NCBI RefSeq assembly: GCF_021864465.1
Contig: NZ_JAKKUV010000001.1
Coordinates: forward strand, 320,895 to 384,894
Direction of reading: 5' to 3'
From: Hyphobacterium sp. SN044
GTDB lineage: Bacteria > Pseudomonadota > Alphaproteobacteria > Caulobacterales > Maricaulaceae
DNA length: 64,000 nucleotides
Within the stretch, counting starts at the first letter, position 1; each line of letters starts with the position of its first letter. A program made the position numbers and the translations under genes. The notes under the pieces are model-generated. The model was not told the origin of the DNA. It did no database searches and worked only from the letters and a program-made list of their open reading frames with translations. This document shows positions 36,258 through 45,321 of this stretch, in pieces.

Positions 36258-37391
36258 ATGCGTCCCTACATCTTCTCCTTCCGCCTTTCCGGAATAACGA
36301 TCCGGGCCGAGCCGTCCTGGCTCTTCCTGGTGCTGCTGGTCGCCTGGTCGTTGGCGGCAGGCTTCTTTCCCGACGCTGCGGCGGGCCTGTCGACGCCCAC
36401 CTACATCGTCATGGCGGTGGCGTCGGCGCTGGGCCTGACGGTCTCGGTGCTGCTGCACGAATTGTCCCACACCTTCGTCGGGCGCGCCTTCGGCCTGCCG
36501 ATCCGCAATGTGACGCTGTTCATCCTCGGCGGCGCGGCGGAGCTGGAAGAAGAGCCGGACCGCGCCCTTGTCGAACTCGTGATGGCAATCGCCGGCCCGG
36601 CGATGAGCGTGCTTCTGGGCTTCGTCTTCCTGGCCCTGTCGCCGGCGCTGGGCGCGGCGGGGGCCGGCATCGCCGTGACGGCGGTGGTCGACTATCTCGC
36701 CCTGATCAATTTCGTTCTCGCCATCTTCAACATGATCCCGGCTTTCCCGCTTGATGGCGGCCGCGTCTTCCGCGCCATCGCCTGGCTGGTCACTGGCAAC
36801 CGGCTGACCGCGACGCGCCTCGCCAGCTATCTGGGTGAGGGGTTCGCCTGGGTCCTGATCCTCGCCGGGGCAGCCTTCGCCCTGTTCGCCGGGATGGCCG
36901 GTGCGATCTGGTGGGTGCTGATCGGCCTCTTCCTCAACTCCGCCGCGCGCGCCTCGCGCTTCGAGGGCGAAGCCCGGGTGGCGCTGTCGGGCGTGACGGC
37001 GGGAGATTTGATCGCGCCCGGCACAGAGACAGCCGAGCCGGAGATGAGCGTGCGCCGCTTCATCGACGAGCGGCTGGTGCGCCACCATTCCGATTGGCTT
37101 CCCGTGGTCGATGCAGAGGGCCGCATCGTCGGCGGGGCAGGCGTGAACCAAGCGCGCGCCGTGCCCGCGGCCGACCGCGCCGCCATGCCGGTCTCGCATA
37201 TCGCCGTGAAGCCCGAGACGGGGGCGCTGGCCGGCGCGGAGGAACGCGCCGACCATGCCTTCATGCGGATGCGGCGAAACGGCCTGCCCCGCCTTTATGT
37301 GACGCGGGACGGCCGCTTCGCCGGGGTGCTGACCCTTGCCGACCTGTCCGAATTCGTCCGCCTGAAGGCGCTGTTCGACCGGGTCGGCTGA
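36258..37391 (+). CDS. Site-2 protease family membrane peptidase (M50B) with CBS domains
   Basis: A 377-residue intramembrane zinc metalloprotease of the S2P type. Zinc ligands are His67 and His71 with catalytic Glu68 in HELSH, plus Asp166 in FNMIPAFPLDGGRV. Six hydrophobic helices span residues 18-240. The C-terminal 130 residues form a CBS pair (SDWLPVVDAEGRIVG and GLPRLYVTRDGRFAGVLTLADL) that probably senses nucleotides. Family members cleave transmembrane segments or act in uncharacterised roles; no partner gene is adjacent. The gene follows tRNA-Leu and converges on the TonB receptor gene. Confidence 0.9.
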   Translation: MRPYIFSFRLSGITIRAEPSWLFLVLLVAWSLAAGFFPDAAAGLSTPTYIVMAVASALGLTVSVLLHELSHTFVGRAFGLPIRNVTLFILGGAAELEEEPDRALVELVMAIAGPAMSVLLGFVFLALSPALGAAGAGIAVTAVVDYLALINFVLAIFNMIPAFPLDGGRVFRAIAWLVTGNRLTATRLASYLGEGFAWVLILAGAAFALFAGMAGAIWWVLIGLFLNSAARASRFEGEARVALSGVTAGDLIAPGTETAEPEMSVRRFIDERLVRHHSDWLPVVDAEGRIVGGAGVNQARAVPAADRAAMPVSHIAVKPETGALAGAEERADHAFMRMRRNGLPRLYVTRDGRFAGVLTLADLSEFVRLKALFDRVG

Positions 37392-37394
37392 TCG

Positions 37395-39485
37395 TCATCC
37401 CCGCCAGCTGAGGCGCAGGCCGAAACCGCGGCCCGCGCCGGGCAGGCGCTGGCCCAGGCCGACATCACCGGAGGCGTTGCGGTTGTATCCGGACAGATGC
37501 TCCTCATACGCGGCGTCGAGGAGATTGGTCACGCTGGCCGACAGGCGTACCTGATCGGTCACATCCCAGCCCGCATGCAGGTTGAGAAGGCCGTAGCCGT
37601 CCGTCGGGGCTTCGGAATTGGTCAGCGAGACATCGTCCTGCTTGGCCACGCCGACGCCCTCTGCGGTCACGAACCAGTCCCCGGCCTCGCGCGTCACGGC
37701 GAGGGTGAGGGAGGGCTGCGCCACCCGGTAGAGATTGTCGTCGATATCGCAGCGTTCCCCGCGCACGACGCTCGCTACCCCGTCGACCCGCCAGACCGGT
37801 GAGAGCCGGTATCCGAAGTCGAGATCGACGCCGTAAAGCCGCGCATCGACATTGGCGAAACGCAGCGGCGTCGGGTCGCCATTCATCGAGGCCACCATCT
37901 CCACCGGCGTGTCGATCACGCCAACCGTGGCGTCGAACGGCACACCCTGGATGTAGTCGTCGACCTGCCGGAAGAAGACGGTCGGGCGCAGGTAGAAATT
38001 ATCGCCCGCAATGTCGAACCCGGTCTCGACGATCCATGCCGTTTCGGGGCGCAACGCCCGGTCGCCGACATAGACATTACCGTCGGCCAGACCGCTGCTC
38101 GCCTCGGTCGGCAGCCAGGCGAAGCGCTCGACATAGCCGGGCGCCCGCGTCTTGCGCGCCAGCGTGACCCGCCAGGTGACGGCCTCGTTCAACGGCCGCC
38201 AGGCGCGAAGTGCCGCGTCGACCGCGGTGTCGTCCAGATCGCGCGGCCCGGCATTGAACGCCGCCGCCAGCATGCCCGGCATGGCCGGCACGGCGGGGCC
38301 GACGCTGGACAGTCCGGCGACCGCCTCGTGCCAGTCGGCGCGAAGCCCGGCCTCGACCGTCCAGCCCAGCGCCGGGCCTTCCCATTCGGCGAAGACGCCG
38401 GTGCGGTTCATCTCCGTGCCGTTCACCGTTTCGATGAAGAAGTTCGCATTGTTCGGATTGGTGATCCGCACATCATGCGTGTCTTCGGTCCGGTCCAGAC
38501 CGGCGCTGATCGTGCCGCCGGCCAGCGGATGCGACAGCCGCAGGTCGATGGAGCGGGATTCGCTGGAGGCGAAGGTCTCGCGCCACATCATCATGTTCGC
38601 CGGGGCCGGCCGCAGCGTGAAATTGTTCATCGCGTGATCGACGTCCGCGCCCGACAGCGTCAGAGAGATCTCCGTCTCGCCGAACCGGCCGCGCCAGCCG
38701 GCGCGGGCGATGTCGGTGTTGAAATAGCGGATATCCATCGCGAAGGGCGGATTGCCGGTCTGGCCGGTTTCCTGCCGCCTTGCATCGAGGAAGAATTCGC
38801 TCGACCCGATCCGCGCACCGGCGCCGACGCCCCAGACGCTGCGCTCATGTTCCGTCCCGCCGACAATGCCTCCGGGGAAAGACAGGTCGCCGCCTTCCTC
38901 GCGCGAAGCGAGCAGGTGAAAGCGCAGCGTGTCGTTCGAGACTGCGGCGAGCCCGCCCGCCATCCAGGACTCATCGGCGGAATTTCCGCCCGCCATCACA
39001 TCCCGGTGCGGCGTGAAGCCGGGGCCTGAGGTGAAGTCGCTCGACTTCAGAACGGCATCGAGACCGCCGGCGAGGCCGGGGCCGGCCGACACCGGCGAAA
39101 CGCCGCGGTCGAGTTCGATCGCCGCGACGAGCGGCATCGGCGCGTAGTGCAGCGGCGGGTCCATCAGGTTCGGGCCGCCGGAGGCAAAACGCTGACCGTC
39201 GACGCGGATATTGAGCCGCGGGCCGAACAGGCCGCGATACTGCACCTGGCCCGAGAGGCCGCCATTGTCGATCAGGGCCGCGCCAGGCAGGCGCGCGGCC
39301 AGCGCGGCGGCATCGGGGCCGGCAGCGGGTTCCGCGCCCGGGTCGAGCGTGTCGGTCCCGGTGGAAAGGCGCTGACCGGTAACGACGATCACGTCGGTCA
39401 AAGGATTGGTTTCCTGCGCAAGGGCAGAGGCGGAGAGCGCGGTCAGCGCGAGGGCGCTGACCGACAGGCAATGAAGGCGGGTCAT
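37395..39485 (-). CDS. TonB-dependent outer-membrane receptor, possibly for copper
   Basis: A 696-residue receptor with a signal peptide (MTRLHCLSVSALALTALSASALA) and a TonB-box-like start (TDVIVVTGQRLS). A plug (LPGAALIDNGGLSGQVQYRG) and a 22-strand barrel follow, ending GRGFGLRLSWRG with terminal aromatic Trp-Arg-Gly. The ATG at 39485 is favoured because GGAGGA lies 9-11 bases before it; the in-frame ATG at 39500 overlaps that site. A DUF2946-like gene lies 67 bases upstream on the same strand, a pairing I associate with copper receptors (inference). Confidence 0.9.
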   Translation of the reverse strand: MTRLHCLSVSALALTALSASALAQETNPLTDVIVVTGQRLSTGTDTLDPGAEPAAGPDAAALAARLPGAALIDNGGLSGQVQYRGLFGPRLNIRVDGQRFASGGPNLMDPPLHYAPMPLVAAIELDRGVSPVSAGPGLAGGLDAVLKSSDFTSGPGFTPHRDVMAGGNSADESWMAGGLAAVSNDTLRFHLLASREEGGDLSFPGGIVGGTEHERSVWGVGAGARIGSSEFFLDARRQETGQTGNPPFAMDIRYFNTDIARAGWRGRFGETEISLTLSGADVDHAMNNFTLRPAPANMMMWRETFASSESRSIDLRLSHPLAGGTISAGLDRTEDTHDVRITNPNNANFFIETVNGTEMNRTGVFAEWEGPALGWTVEAGLRADWHEAVAGLSSVGPAVPAMPGMLAAAFNAGPRDLDDTAVDAALRAWRPLNEAVTWRVTLARKTRAPGYVERFAWLPTEASSGLADGNVYVGDRALRPETAWIVETGFDIAGDNFYLRPTVFFRQVDDYIQGVPFDATVGVIDTPVEMVASMNGDPTPLRFANVDARLYGVDLDFGYRLSPVWRVDGVASVVRGERCDIDDNLYRVAQPSLTLAVTREAGDWFVTAEGVGVAKQDDVSLTNSEAPTDGYGLLNLHAGWDVTDQVRLSASVTNLLDAAYEEHLSGYNRNASGDVGLGQRLPGAGRGFGLRLSWRG

Positions 39486-39552
39486 GGATATGTCCTCCAT
39501 CCCGGCGCGCCGCGGCGCGTCCGGACATGTGATCTGAAACGGTGAATGGGGT

Positions 39553-39954
39553 TCAGATCAGGCGCGGAGGATCGCGGTTGCCCGCGGGGCGCAGGCGGAT
39601 CGTGTCCGGCGCGGCCGGCTGCGGAATGGCGGGACTCGCCGATCCGGAAACGGCAGGCAGCGGCAGAACGCTTGCGTCGGTGGTGAGGACCGGCGTTGTT
39701 CCGGCGGAAAAGGCGCAGGGCGCGCCGTCCCGGTCATGGTTCGGCGCATTCGGCGTACGGGTTTCGCCGGTTTCCAGATTGATCTCGAGGAAGGTCGGCT
39801 CGATCCCCGAGCAGATCCGCACCGACAGCCAGCCACCGTCCGTGGACGGCATATAGCCGTCGGGCGTCAGCGCGCGCGTTCCCGTGCCCAGAAGGGCAAG
39901 CACCAGGAAAAGCGGTGCCAGCGGGGCGCGCAGATTGGCGAACGAGCGGTTCAT
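39553..39954 (-). CDS. DUF2946-like small exported protein
   Basis: A 133-residue protein with one N-terminal hydrophobic segment (APLAPLFLVLALLGTGTRAL) followed by TPDGYMPSTDGGWLSVRICSG, which resembles the GYMP...(L/V)C(T/S)G start of DUF2946 proteins. The C-terminal part is Pro/Ala-rich. It precedes the TonB receptor by 67 bases and is probably co-transcribed with it. DUF2946 genes often accompany TonB copper receptors; function is not established. Confidence 0.7.
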   Translation of the reverse strand: MNRSFANLRAPLAPLFLVLALLGTGTRALTPDGYMPSTDGGWLSVRICSGIEPTFLEINLETGETRTPNAPNHDRDGAPCAFSAGTTPVLTTDASVLPLPAVSGSASPAIPQPAAPDTIRLRPAGNRDPPRLI

Positions 39955-40049
39955 CCAGCCCGGTTAGCACCGGCGCGGCACTCGGCCCATGCGGCAATGG
40001 AGCGCGCAATGCTGTGGCGCGGACCCGGGCGCAGCGCTAGCCTCCCGAT

Positions 40050-40661
40050 ATGCCCCATCGCGCCATCCATACCCGCTTCATCGAGACCGCCGCGCCGCTG
40101 AGCGCGGACCTGGCGCGGGCGATCGAGCGGGCCGGGCCGCTGGTACTGCCGAACCGGGCCGATCTGCCGCTGGCGGAATATCTCTGCCGCGCCATCGCCG
40201 GGCAGCAGCTGTCCGTGAAGGCGGCGCGGACGATCTGGGGCCGGGTCGAGGCGAGCGCGGAGGGCCGCCCGCTGCTGGGTCATTTCCACGAGGGCAATGC
40301 CGAGCTTTTGCGAACGTGCGGCCTGTCCGGCGCCAAGACGAAATCGATGATCGCCATCGCCGCTGCGGCCCGGGACGGCGCTCTGGACGCCGAGGAGATG
40401 CGCGGCCTGACCACGCCGGAACGCGCCGCGCGCCTGACCGCCATCTGGGGTGTCGGGCAGTGGACGGCGGACATGCTGAACATCTTCTGGTTCGGCGATC
40501 CGGACGTCTGGCCGGACGGCGATGTCGCGGCCCGCAAGACGCTGCAACGCCTCATCTCACCGCGCCGGAAATCCGTCCGCACGGCTGAGCGCTTTGCGCC
40601 GCACCGCTCCTACCTCGCCCTCTATATGTGGACGCATTGCGACGCCCCGCCGGATCAGTAG
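40050..40661 (+). CDS. DNA-3-methyladenine glycosylase, AlkA/HhH-GPD family
   Basis: A 203-residue HhH-GPD base-excision glycosylase. The fold is seen in LAEYLCRAIAGQQLSVKAARTIW, the helix-hairpin-helix LTAIWGVGQWTADML and the catalytic-Asp segment VWPDGDVAARKTL (D156 or D158). It lacks the N-terminal domain of E. coli AlkA, as do short AlkA/Mag-type enzymes. Likely substrates are alkylated purines. It is divergent from the DUF2946-like gene. Confidence 0.9.
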   Translation: MPHRAIHTRFIETAAPLSADLARAIERAGPLVLPNRADLPLAEYLCRAIAGQQLSVKAARTIWGRVEASAEGRPLLGHFHEGNAELLRTCGLSGAKTKSMIAIAAAARDGALDAEEMRGLTTPERAARLTAIWGVGQWTADMLNIFWFGDPDVWPDGDVAARKTLQRLISPRRKSVRTAERFAPHRSYLALYMWTHCDAPPDQ

Positions 40662-40695
40662 AGACAGGTCCGAGCGTGTGTGTTATTTAGTAACG

Positions 40696-41175
40696 ATGTT
40701 GCGCTCGCTTCTCGCATCGGTCGCGTTTGTTGCTGTCCCGTCAGCCGCAAACGCATGTTCTCGCATCGATTATCCCATAGGCTGGGAACTCAACGCGGGG
40801 TCAGTGATCTTCACTGGCCAGGTGATTGACTTCGAGTTTTACGAAGTACGCCGCAGCAGTCTCGAATGGGCGCAACGGCGTCTCGATGAGATCACGGGCT
40901 TTCCGGAAAATCGGGGTTGCCGGTATGGCGTCCGGGTAGTCGAAGTGTTTCACGGCAATCCGGACCGTGTGATTGATGTCTACACCGATCTCGATTGGGA
41001 CACCGGCGAATGCCTTTGGGGCTACGAAGTCGGTCAGACGGCATTTTTCAACGCCGATTTAGACGACGAAGGGCGCATCTACCTTTCCTTGTTCGAATTC
41101 CTGTGTAGGTCAGTCTATGGCGAGGAAGATTTCCGCGCCGAAGCCGAGCGCCGCCGCTATGGCTGGCTGGAATAG
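40696..41175 (+). CDS. Secreted Cys-containing protein, possibly NTR/TIMP-like
   Basis: A 159-residue exported protein (MLRSLLASVAFVAVPSAANA, cleavage before CSRID). The pattern N-terminal Cys, SVIFTGQVIDFEF, RYGVRVVEVFHGNP, DTGECLWGYEVGQTAFF and late Cys (FLCRSVYG) resembles netrin-like/TIMP-like OB-fold domains found in bacterial secreted proteins, but the match is by eye. No clear Shine-Dalgarno precedes the ATG. Two stop codons just before it exclude a nearby upstream start except in a frame read through alkA. Confidence 0.7.
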   Translation: MLRSLLASVAFVAVPSAANACSRIDYPIGWELNAGSVIFTGQVIDFEFYEVRRSSLEWAQRRLDEITGFPENRGCRYGVRVVEVFHGNPDRVIDVYTDLDWDTGECLWGYEVGQTAFFNADLDDEGRIYLSLFEFLCRSVYGEEDFRAEAERRRYGWLE

Positions 41176-41272
41176 CGCCTCACCCGCTCGACTTCCCTGC
41201 CACCTCCCCCTAGCTTCCCCGTGAACGCTGTTTACTCCGCCGGTTGGCGGACGAGGGAAGGGGACCAAACGC

Positions 41273-42226
41273 ATGGCCGAAGCCGAAGCTCTGAAGGGAA
41301 AACTGCGCCTGCCCGTCATCGGGGCGCCGCTCTTCATCATCTCCAATCCGGACCTGGTGCTGGCCCAGTGCAAGGCCGGCATCGTCGGCAGCTTCCCGGC
41401 CCTCAACGCCCGCCCGCAAAGCCAGCTCGACGAATGGCTCGACCAGATCACGTCCGAACTCGACAGCTACAACAAGGCGCACCCCGATGCGCCCGCCGCG
41501 CCGTTTGCGGTGAACCAGATCGTTCACCGCTCGAATGACCGGCTCGAGGCTGATCTGGCGACCTGCGCGAAATACAGGGTGCCGATCGTCATCACTTCGC
41601 TCGGCGCGCGGGTTGAGTTGAACGACGCCGTCCACTCCTGGGGCGGGATCACGCTGCACGACATCATCAACGTCACCTTCGCCCGCAAGGCGCTGGAAAA
41701 GGGCGCCGACGGCCTGATCGCGGTGTGCGCGGGCGCGGGCGGCCATGCCGGCATCAAGTCGCCCTTCGCGCTGGTGCAGGAAATCCGTGAATTCTTCGAC
41801 GGTCCGCTGGCGCTGTCGGGGTCCATCGCGACCGGCGAGGCCGTGCTGGCAGCGCAGGCAATGGGCGCGGACTATGGCTATATCGGCTCGGCCTTCATCG
41901 CGACAGAAGAGGCCCGCGCCAGCGAGGCTTACAAGCAGGCCATCGTCGACGGCGCGTCCGACGATATCGTCTATTCCAGCCTCTTCACCGGCGTGCACGG
42001 CAACTATCTCGCCCCGTCCATCGCGGCGGCCGGGCTCGACCCGCACAACCTGCCCGAAAGCGATCCGTCGGCGATGAATTTCGGCGGTGACGCCAAGAAG
42101 GCCTGGAAGGACATCTGGGGCTCAGGCCAGGGGATCGGCGCGGTGAAGTCCGTCGTCCCGGCGGCCGAAATGATCGCCCGCCTGTCGCGCGAATACGCCG
42201 CGGCGAAGTCCCGGATCTGCAGCTAG
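41273..42226 (+). CDS. Nitronate monooxygenase (2-nitropropane dioxygenase family)
   Basis: A 317-residue FMN-dependent TIM-barrel enzyme of the NMO family. Visible are LPVIGAPLFIISNPDLVLAQCKAG at the FMN phosphate region (in pieces), VCAGAGGHAG with the catalytic-region His, and LSGSIATGEAVLAAQAMGADYGYIGSAFIAT at the second phosphate site. The likely reaction is oxidation of alkyl nitronates. AAGGGGA precedes the ATG. It ends at a terminator shared with ald. Confidence 0.9.
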   Translation: MAEAEALKGKLRLPVIGAPLFIISNPDLVLAQCKAGIVGSFPALNARPQSQLDEWLDQITSELDSYNKAHPDAPAAPFAVNQIVHRSNDRLEADLATCAKYRVPIVITSLGARVELNDAVHSWGGITLHDIINVTFARKALEKGADGLIAVCAGAGGHAGIKSPFALVQEIREFFDGPLALSGSIATGEAVLAAQAMGADYGYIGSAFIATEEARASEAYKQAIVDGASDDIVYSSLFTGVHGNYLAPSIAAAGLDPHNLPESDPSAMNFGGDAKKAWKDIWGSGQGIGAVKSVVPAAEMIARLSREYAAAKSRICS

Positions 42227-42232
42227 AATCGA

Positions 42233-42262
42233 AACGGCCCGCCTCATCGGACGGGCCGTTCG
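42233..42262. terminator. Bidirectional hairpin terminator between convergent genes
   Basis: A 9-bp perfect stem (AACGGCCCG / CGGGCCGTT) with a 10-base loop lies directly between the nitronate monooxygenase and ald stop codons. The T-tracts are short, so efficiency is uncertain. Confidence 0.75.
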
Positions 42263-42282
42263 CATCGGGTTGAGCGGCGAGC

Positions 42283-43404
42283 CTAGATGCTCGTCAGCCA
42301 GGTCGGCTTCACATACGGGACCTTGAGGTCGTGGGCGACCGGTTCGTAGGTGATCTCGCCTTCCGCCACGTTGAGGCCGCGCGCCAGGTGCGGGTCGTCG
42401 TTCAGCGCCTTCTGCGTGCCCTTGTTCGCCAGGGCGGCGGTGAAGGGCAGGGTGGCGTTGGTCAGCGCGAAGGTCGAGGTCCGCGCCACCGCGCCCGGCA
42501 TGTTTGCCACGCAGTAGTGGACGATGCCGTCGATGACGAAGGTCGGGTTGTCGTGCGTCGTGGCCTTGGAGGTCTCGAAGCAGCCGCCCTGGTCGATCGC
42601 GATGTCGACGAGAACCGCGCCGTCCTTCATGCCCTTCAGCATCGCACGGGTGACGAGCTTTGGCGCCGCCGCACCGGGGATCAGCACCGCGCCGATGATG
42701 AGGTCGGCTTCCATGACGGCCTTTTCGACCGCCGCGGGGGTGGAGAAGGCGGTCTTGATCGCGCCGGCAAATTGCGTGTCGAGTTCGGCGAGACGCTTCA
42801 CAGAGCGGTCGAACACGGTGACGTCGGCGCGTGCGCCAACGGCCATTTCCGCCGCATGCGTGCCCGCAACACCACCGCCGAGGACGACGACTTTCGCCGG
42901 CAGAACGCCCGGCACGCCGCCCAGCAGCATGCCGCGCCCGCCCTGCGTCTTTTCGAGGCAATGCGCGCCGACCTGGATCGACATGCGCCCGGCGACTTCC
43001 GACATCGGCTTCAGCAGCGGAAGGCGGTTATCCGCGTCGGTCACCGTCTCGTAGGCGATCGCCGTGCAGCCGGACTTGCGAAGGCCCTCGGCCTGAACCG
43101 GATCCGGAGCCAGGTGCAGATAGGTGAACAGAGTCTGGTCCGGGCGCAGCATCGCCGTTTCCGACGGCTGGGGTTCCTTCACCTTAACGATCAGTTCGGC
43201 CTCGCCGAAGACGCTTTCGGCATCGGGGGCGATTTTCGCACCGGCCGCGGTGTAGGCCGCATCCGAGAAACCGACGCCTTCCCCGGCGCCGGACTGCACC
43301 AGCACCTCATGGCCGGCGCGCACGAGTTCCGAAGCGCCGTCGGGGGTCAGGCCGACCCGGTATTCGCGAACCTTGATTTCGGTGGGGACACCAATCCGCA
43401 TCAT
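42283..43404 (-). CDS. ald: Alanine dehydrogenase
   Basis: Interconverts L-alanine and pyruvate + ammonia with NAD. The 373-residue protein has the N-terminal substrate region MRIGVPTEIKVREYRVGLTP, the conserved Lys in VKVKEPQ and His in TYLHLAPD, and the Rossmann motif VVLGGGVAGTHAAEMA. The divergent Lrp/AsnC gene, with a 190-base intergenic region between, is the usual arrangement for an alanine-responsive activator of ald. The start may be the first or second Met. Confidence 0.96.
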   Translation of the reverse strand: MMRIGVPTEIKVREYRVGLTPDGASELVRAGHEVLVQSGAGEGVGFSDAAYTAAGAKIAPDAESVFGEAELIVKVKEPQPSETAMLRPDQTLFTYLHLAPDPVQAEGLRKSGCTAIAYETVTDADNRLPLLKPMSEVAGRMSIQVGAHCLEKTQGGRGMLLGGVPGVLPAKVVVLGGGVAGTHAAEMAVGARADVTVFDRSVKRLAELDTQFAGAIKTAFSTPAAVEKAVMEADLIIGAVLIPGAAAPKLVTRAMLKGMKDGAVLVDIAIDQGGCFETSKATTHDNPTFVIDGIVHYCVANMPGAVARTSTFALTNATLPFTAALANKGTQKALNDDPHLARGLNVAEGEITYEPVAHDLKVPYVKPTWLTSI

Positions 43405-43594
43405 TCGTCTCCAAAGGGCAGGTCATCATCTCGGCACGACCACACCGGGTCCGCGCCACGAAATTTGCGCCCTCATACACTGGTCAAACCGGTTCCGCCA
43501 TCATGGGCTGTCATCGCGATGCAACCGAACGGCGCCCCAAGCGTTTGCGCGACGGGTAGAAACTTATTGGAGCCGCGCCGTGGATGGATCGTCA
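43405..43594. promoter_or_regulatory. Shared ald / Lrp-regulator control region
   Basis: A 190-base divergent intergenic region with no open frame of note. It must hold both promoters and any Lrp-type binding sites; no clean palindrome could be picked by eye. Confidence 0.5.
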
Positions 43595-44083
43595 GTGACG
43601 TCAGAGCCGATTGCCCTCGACGAACGGGATGTCTTGATTCTCCAGGCCTTGCAGGCCGATGGACAATTGACCGTGGCTGATCTGTCTGCCCGCGTAGGGC
43701 TTTCGCCGTCCGCCTGTCATCGCCGTGTGAAGGCGCTCGAACGCGCCGGAATCATCGACCGCTACGTTGCCGTGCTCAATCCCCGGGCCATGGGCCGCAA
43801 GACCTTCCCCGTCTGGCTCGACGTGAATTTGTCCAGCCAGAATGCCAAGGCGCAGGGCGAGTTCGAGGCCGCGATCGAAAAGGTGCAGGAGATTCGTCTC
43901 TGCCACTTCGTCGGCGGCACGACCGACTACCTGATGAAGATCGAGGTCGAGGATTCCGACGCCTACGACCGGCTGCACCGCGAAACACTGAGCGTGCTGC
44001 CGCATGTCGAACGTATCGTGTCGAAGGTCCAGATTCGCGAGATCTTCGCCCGGCCCGGCGTGCCGCTCGGCGACGAGGCCTGA
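43595..44083 (+). CDS. Lrp/AsnC-family transcriptional regulator, probable regulator of ald
   Basis: A 162-residue Lrp/AsnC protein. The N-terminal helix-turn-helix is at residues ~8-55 ([35 protein letters not shown]), followed by the RAM domain ([20 protein letters not shown]). I use the GTG at 43595 because the homologous region begins [10 protein letters not shown]; the frame extends further upstream without support and a GTG five codons earlier is possible. Regulation of ald by alanine is inferred from the divergent layout. Confidence 0.9.
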   Translation: MTSEPIALDERDVLILQALQADGQLTVADLSARVGLSPSACHRRVKALERAGIIDRYVAVLNPRAMGRKTFPVWLDVNLSSQNAKAQGEFEAAIEKVQEIRLCHFVGGTTDYLMKIEVEDSDAYDRLHRETLSVLPHVERIVSKVQIREIFARPGVPLGDEA

Positions 44084-44120
44084 TTGCCTCACTGCCGGAT
44101 CGGCGCTAGCTAGCCGGTCC

Positions 44121-44582
44121 ATGACCGATACGCGCTACGACACCCTCAATCAGCTCGGCGGCGACACCTCGCTGCCCGCTTCGCCCGAAGCCGCTGTTCT
44201 CGAACGCGTCGCCAATCCGTGCGACGCGCCTTACCTGATCCGCTTCGCCTGCCCGGAATTCACTTCGCTCTGCCCGGTGACCGGCCAGCCGGATTTCGCG
44301 CACCTCGTCATCGACTATTCGCCGAAGGACTGGATCGTCGAATCCAAGTCGTTGAAGCTCTTCCTCGGCAGCTTCCGCAACCACGGCGCATTCCATGAGG
44401 CCTGCACGACGATGATCGGTCAGCGTCTTGTAAAGGAACTGGATCCGGCCTGGCTCCGGATCGGCGGCTACTGGTATCCGCGCGGCGGCATTCCGATCGA
44501 CGTCTTCTTCCAGACCGGCCAGCCGCCCGAAGGGCTGTGGGTGCCCGATCAGGGTGTCGCGCCCTATCGCGGCCGCGGCTGA
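44121..44582 (+). CDS. queF: NADPH-dependent 7-cyano-7-deazaguanine reductase
   Basis: Reduces preQ0 to preQ1 in queuosine synthesis. The 153-residue type I QueF carries the thioimide-forming Cys in [15 protein letters not shown], the QueF motif [20 protein letters not shown] and the C-terminal [15 protein letters not shown]. The start MTDTRYDTL (44121) is 37 bases after the Lrp stop. No preQ1 riboswitch was seen in the short upstream region. It converges on the nitroreductase gene. Confidence 0.96.
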   Translation: MTDTRYDTLNQLGGDTSLPASPEAAVLERVANPCDAPYLIRFACPEFTSLCPVTGQPDFAHLVIDYSPKDWIVESKSLKLFLGSFRNHGAFHEACTTMIGQRLVKELDPAWLRIGGYWYPRGGIPIDVFFQTGQPPEGLWVPDQGVAPYRGRG

Positions 44583-44585
44583 TCC

Positions 44586-45221
44586 CTATTCGCCCCAGAA
44601 GCTGACCAGCGCGTCGGGCCGGATCCGTTCGACCGGATCCTCGCCCGGCGAGCCGATATGGATGAAGCCGGCGATGCGTTCGCCCGAGCGCAGGCCGAAC
44701 GCGTCCTTCACATGCGGGTCGTAGGCATACCACTCGGTCAGCCACTGCCCGGCAAAACCCATCGCATTCGCGGCGAGCAGCAGGTTCTGACACGCTGCCC
44801 CGGCTGACAGGATCTGCTCCCATTCCGGGATCTTGTGATTCTCCAGAACCGTAGAGATGACGGCGATCACCACCGGTGCCCGCGTGAAGCGGCCAGCTTC
44901 CTCGGCGATCTTGGCCTCGTCATTCCCGCCTTCCTTGCCCGCGAAAATCTTCGACACCACCGCTCCGGCGCGCTCGCGGCCTTCGCCGCGGAAGACGAGG
45001 AATCGCCACGGGGCCAGCTTGCCGTGGTCGGGCACGCGCTGGGCGATCTTGAGAAGTGTCTTCAGCTGCGCATCGTCCGGACCCGGTTCGGTCATGGCTC
45101 GCGCAGCGGTCGAGCGCCGCCGGGCCAGAAGCGCCAGCGTGTCCGTGCTCGGATGTGCGCCTTCAAGGCGCTCGCCGGGCTCGGGGAATCGGTTCGCGGC
45201 GGGGTTCGTTTCGTCAGTCAT
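44586..45221 (-). CDS. Nitroreductase-family flavoprotein
   Basis: A 211-residue FMN-dependent oxidoreductase similar to the YdjA-type small nitroreductases. Segments: LARRRSTAARAMTEPGPDDAQL near the N-terminus with the FMN-binding Arg-Arg-Ser, VPDHGKLAPWRFLVFRGEGR, and AGAACQNLLLAANAMGFAGQWLTEW (in pieces). Physiological substrate unknown. Start MTDETNPAANRF (45221) was chosen from family length; the frame extends 75 codons upstream across the tetR promoter. Divergent from tetR. Confidence 0.88.
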   Translation of the reverse strand: MTDETNPAANRFPEPGERLEGAHPSTDTLALLARRRSTAARAMTEPGPDDAQLKTLLKIAQRVPDHGKLAPWRFLVFRGEGRERAGAVVSKIFAGKEGGNDEAKIAEEAGRFTRAPVVIAVISTVLENHKIPEWEQILSAGAACQNLLLAANAMGFAGQWLTEWYAYDPHVKDAFGLRSGERIAGFIHIGSPGEDPVERIRPDALVSFWGE

Positions 45222-45245
45222 CTGAGAGCCTTGTGCGGGTGAATT

Positions 45246-45274
45246 TTGACGCGTCGATAACGGCGTTCTTATAT
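45246..45274 (+). promoter_or_regulatory. Candidate sigma-70 promoter of the tetR gene
   Basis: TTGACG (45246-45251), a 17-base spacer and TTATAT (45269-45274), about 48 bases before the tetR ATG. This is one of the clearest sigma-70 matches in the window. Confidence 0.6.
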
Positions 45275-45321
45275 GAGCGGGGCTGCGGACGGAATAACGT
45301 CCGACTTTCAGGGAAGCATTC

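Noticed and set aside
40522-40695. A 58-codon N-terminal extension of the secreted Cys protein overlapping alkA
   Set aside because: It would bury the signal peptide, and it lies in an off-frame of alkA with matching shadow composition.
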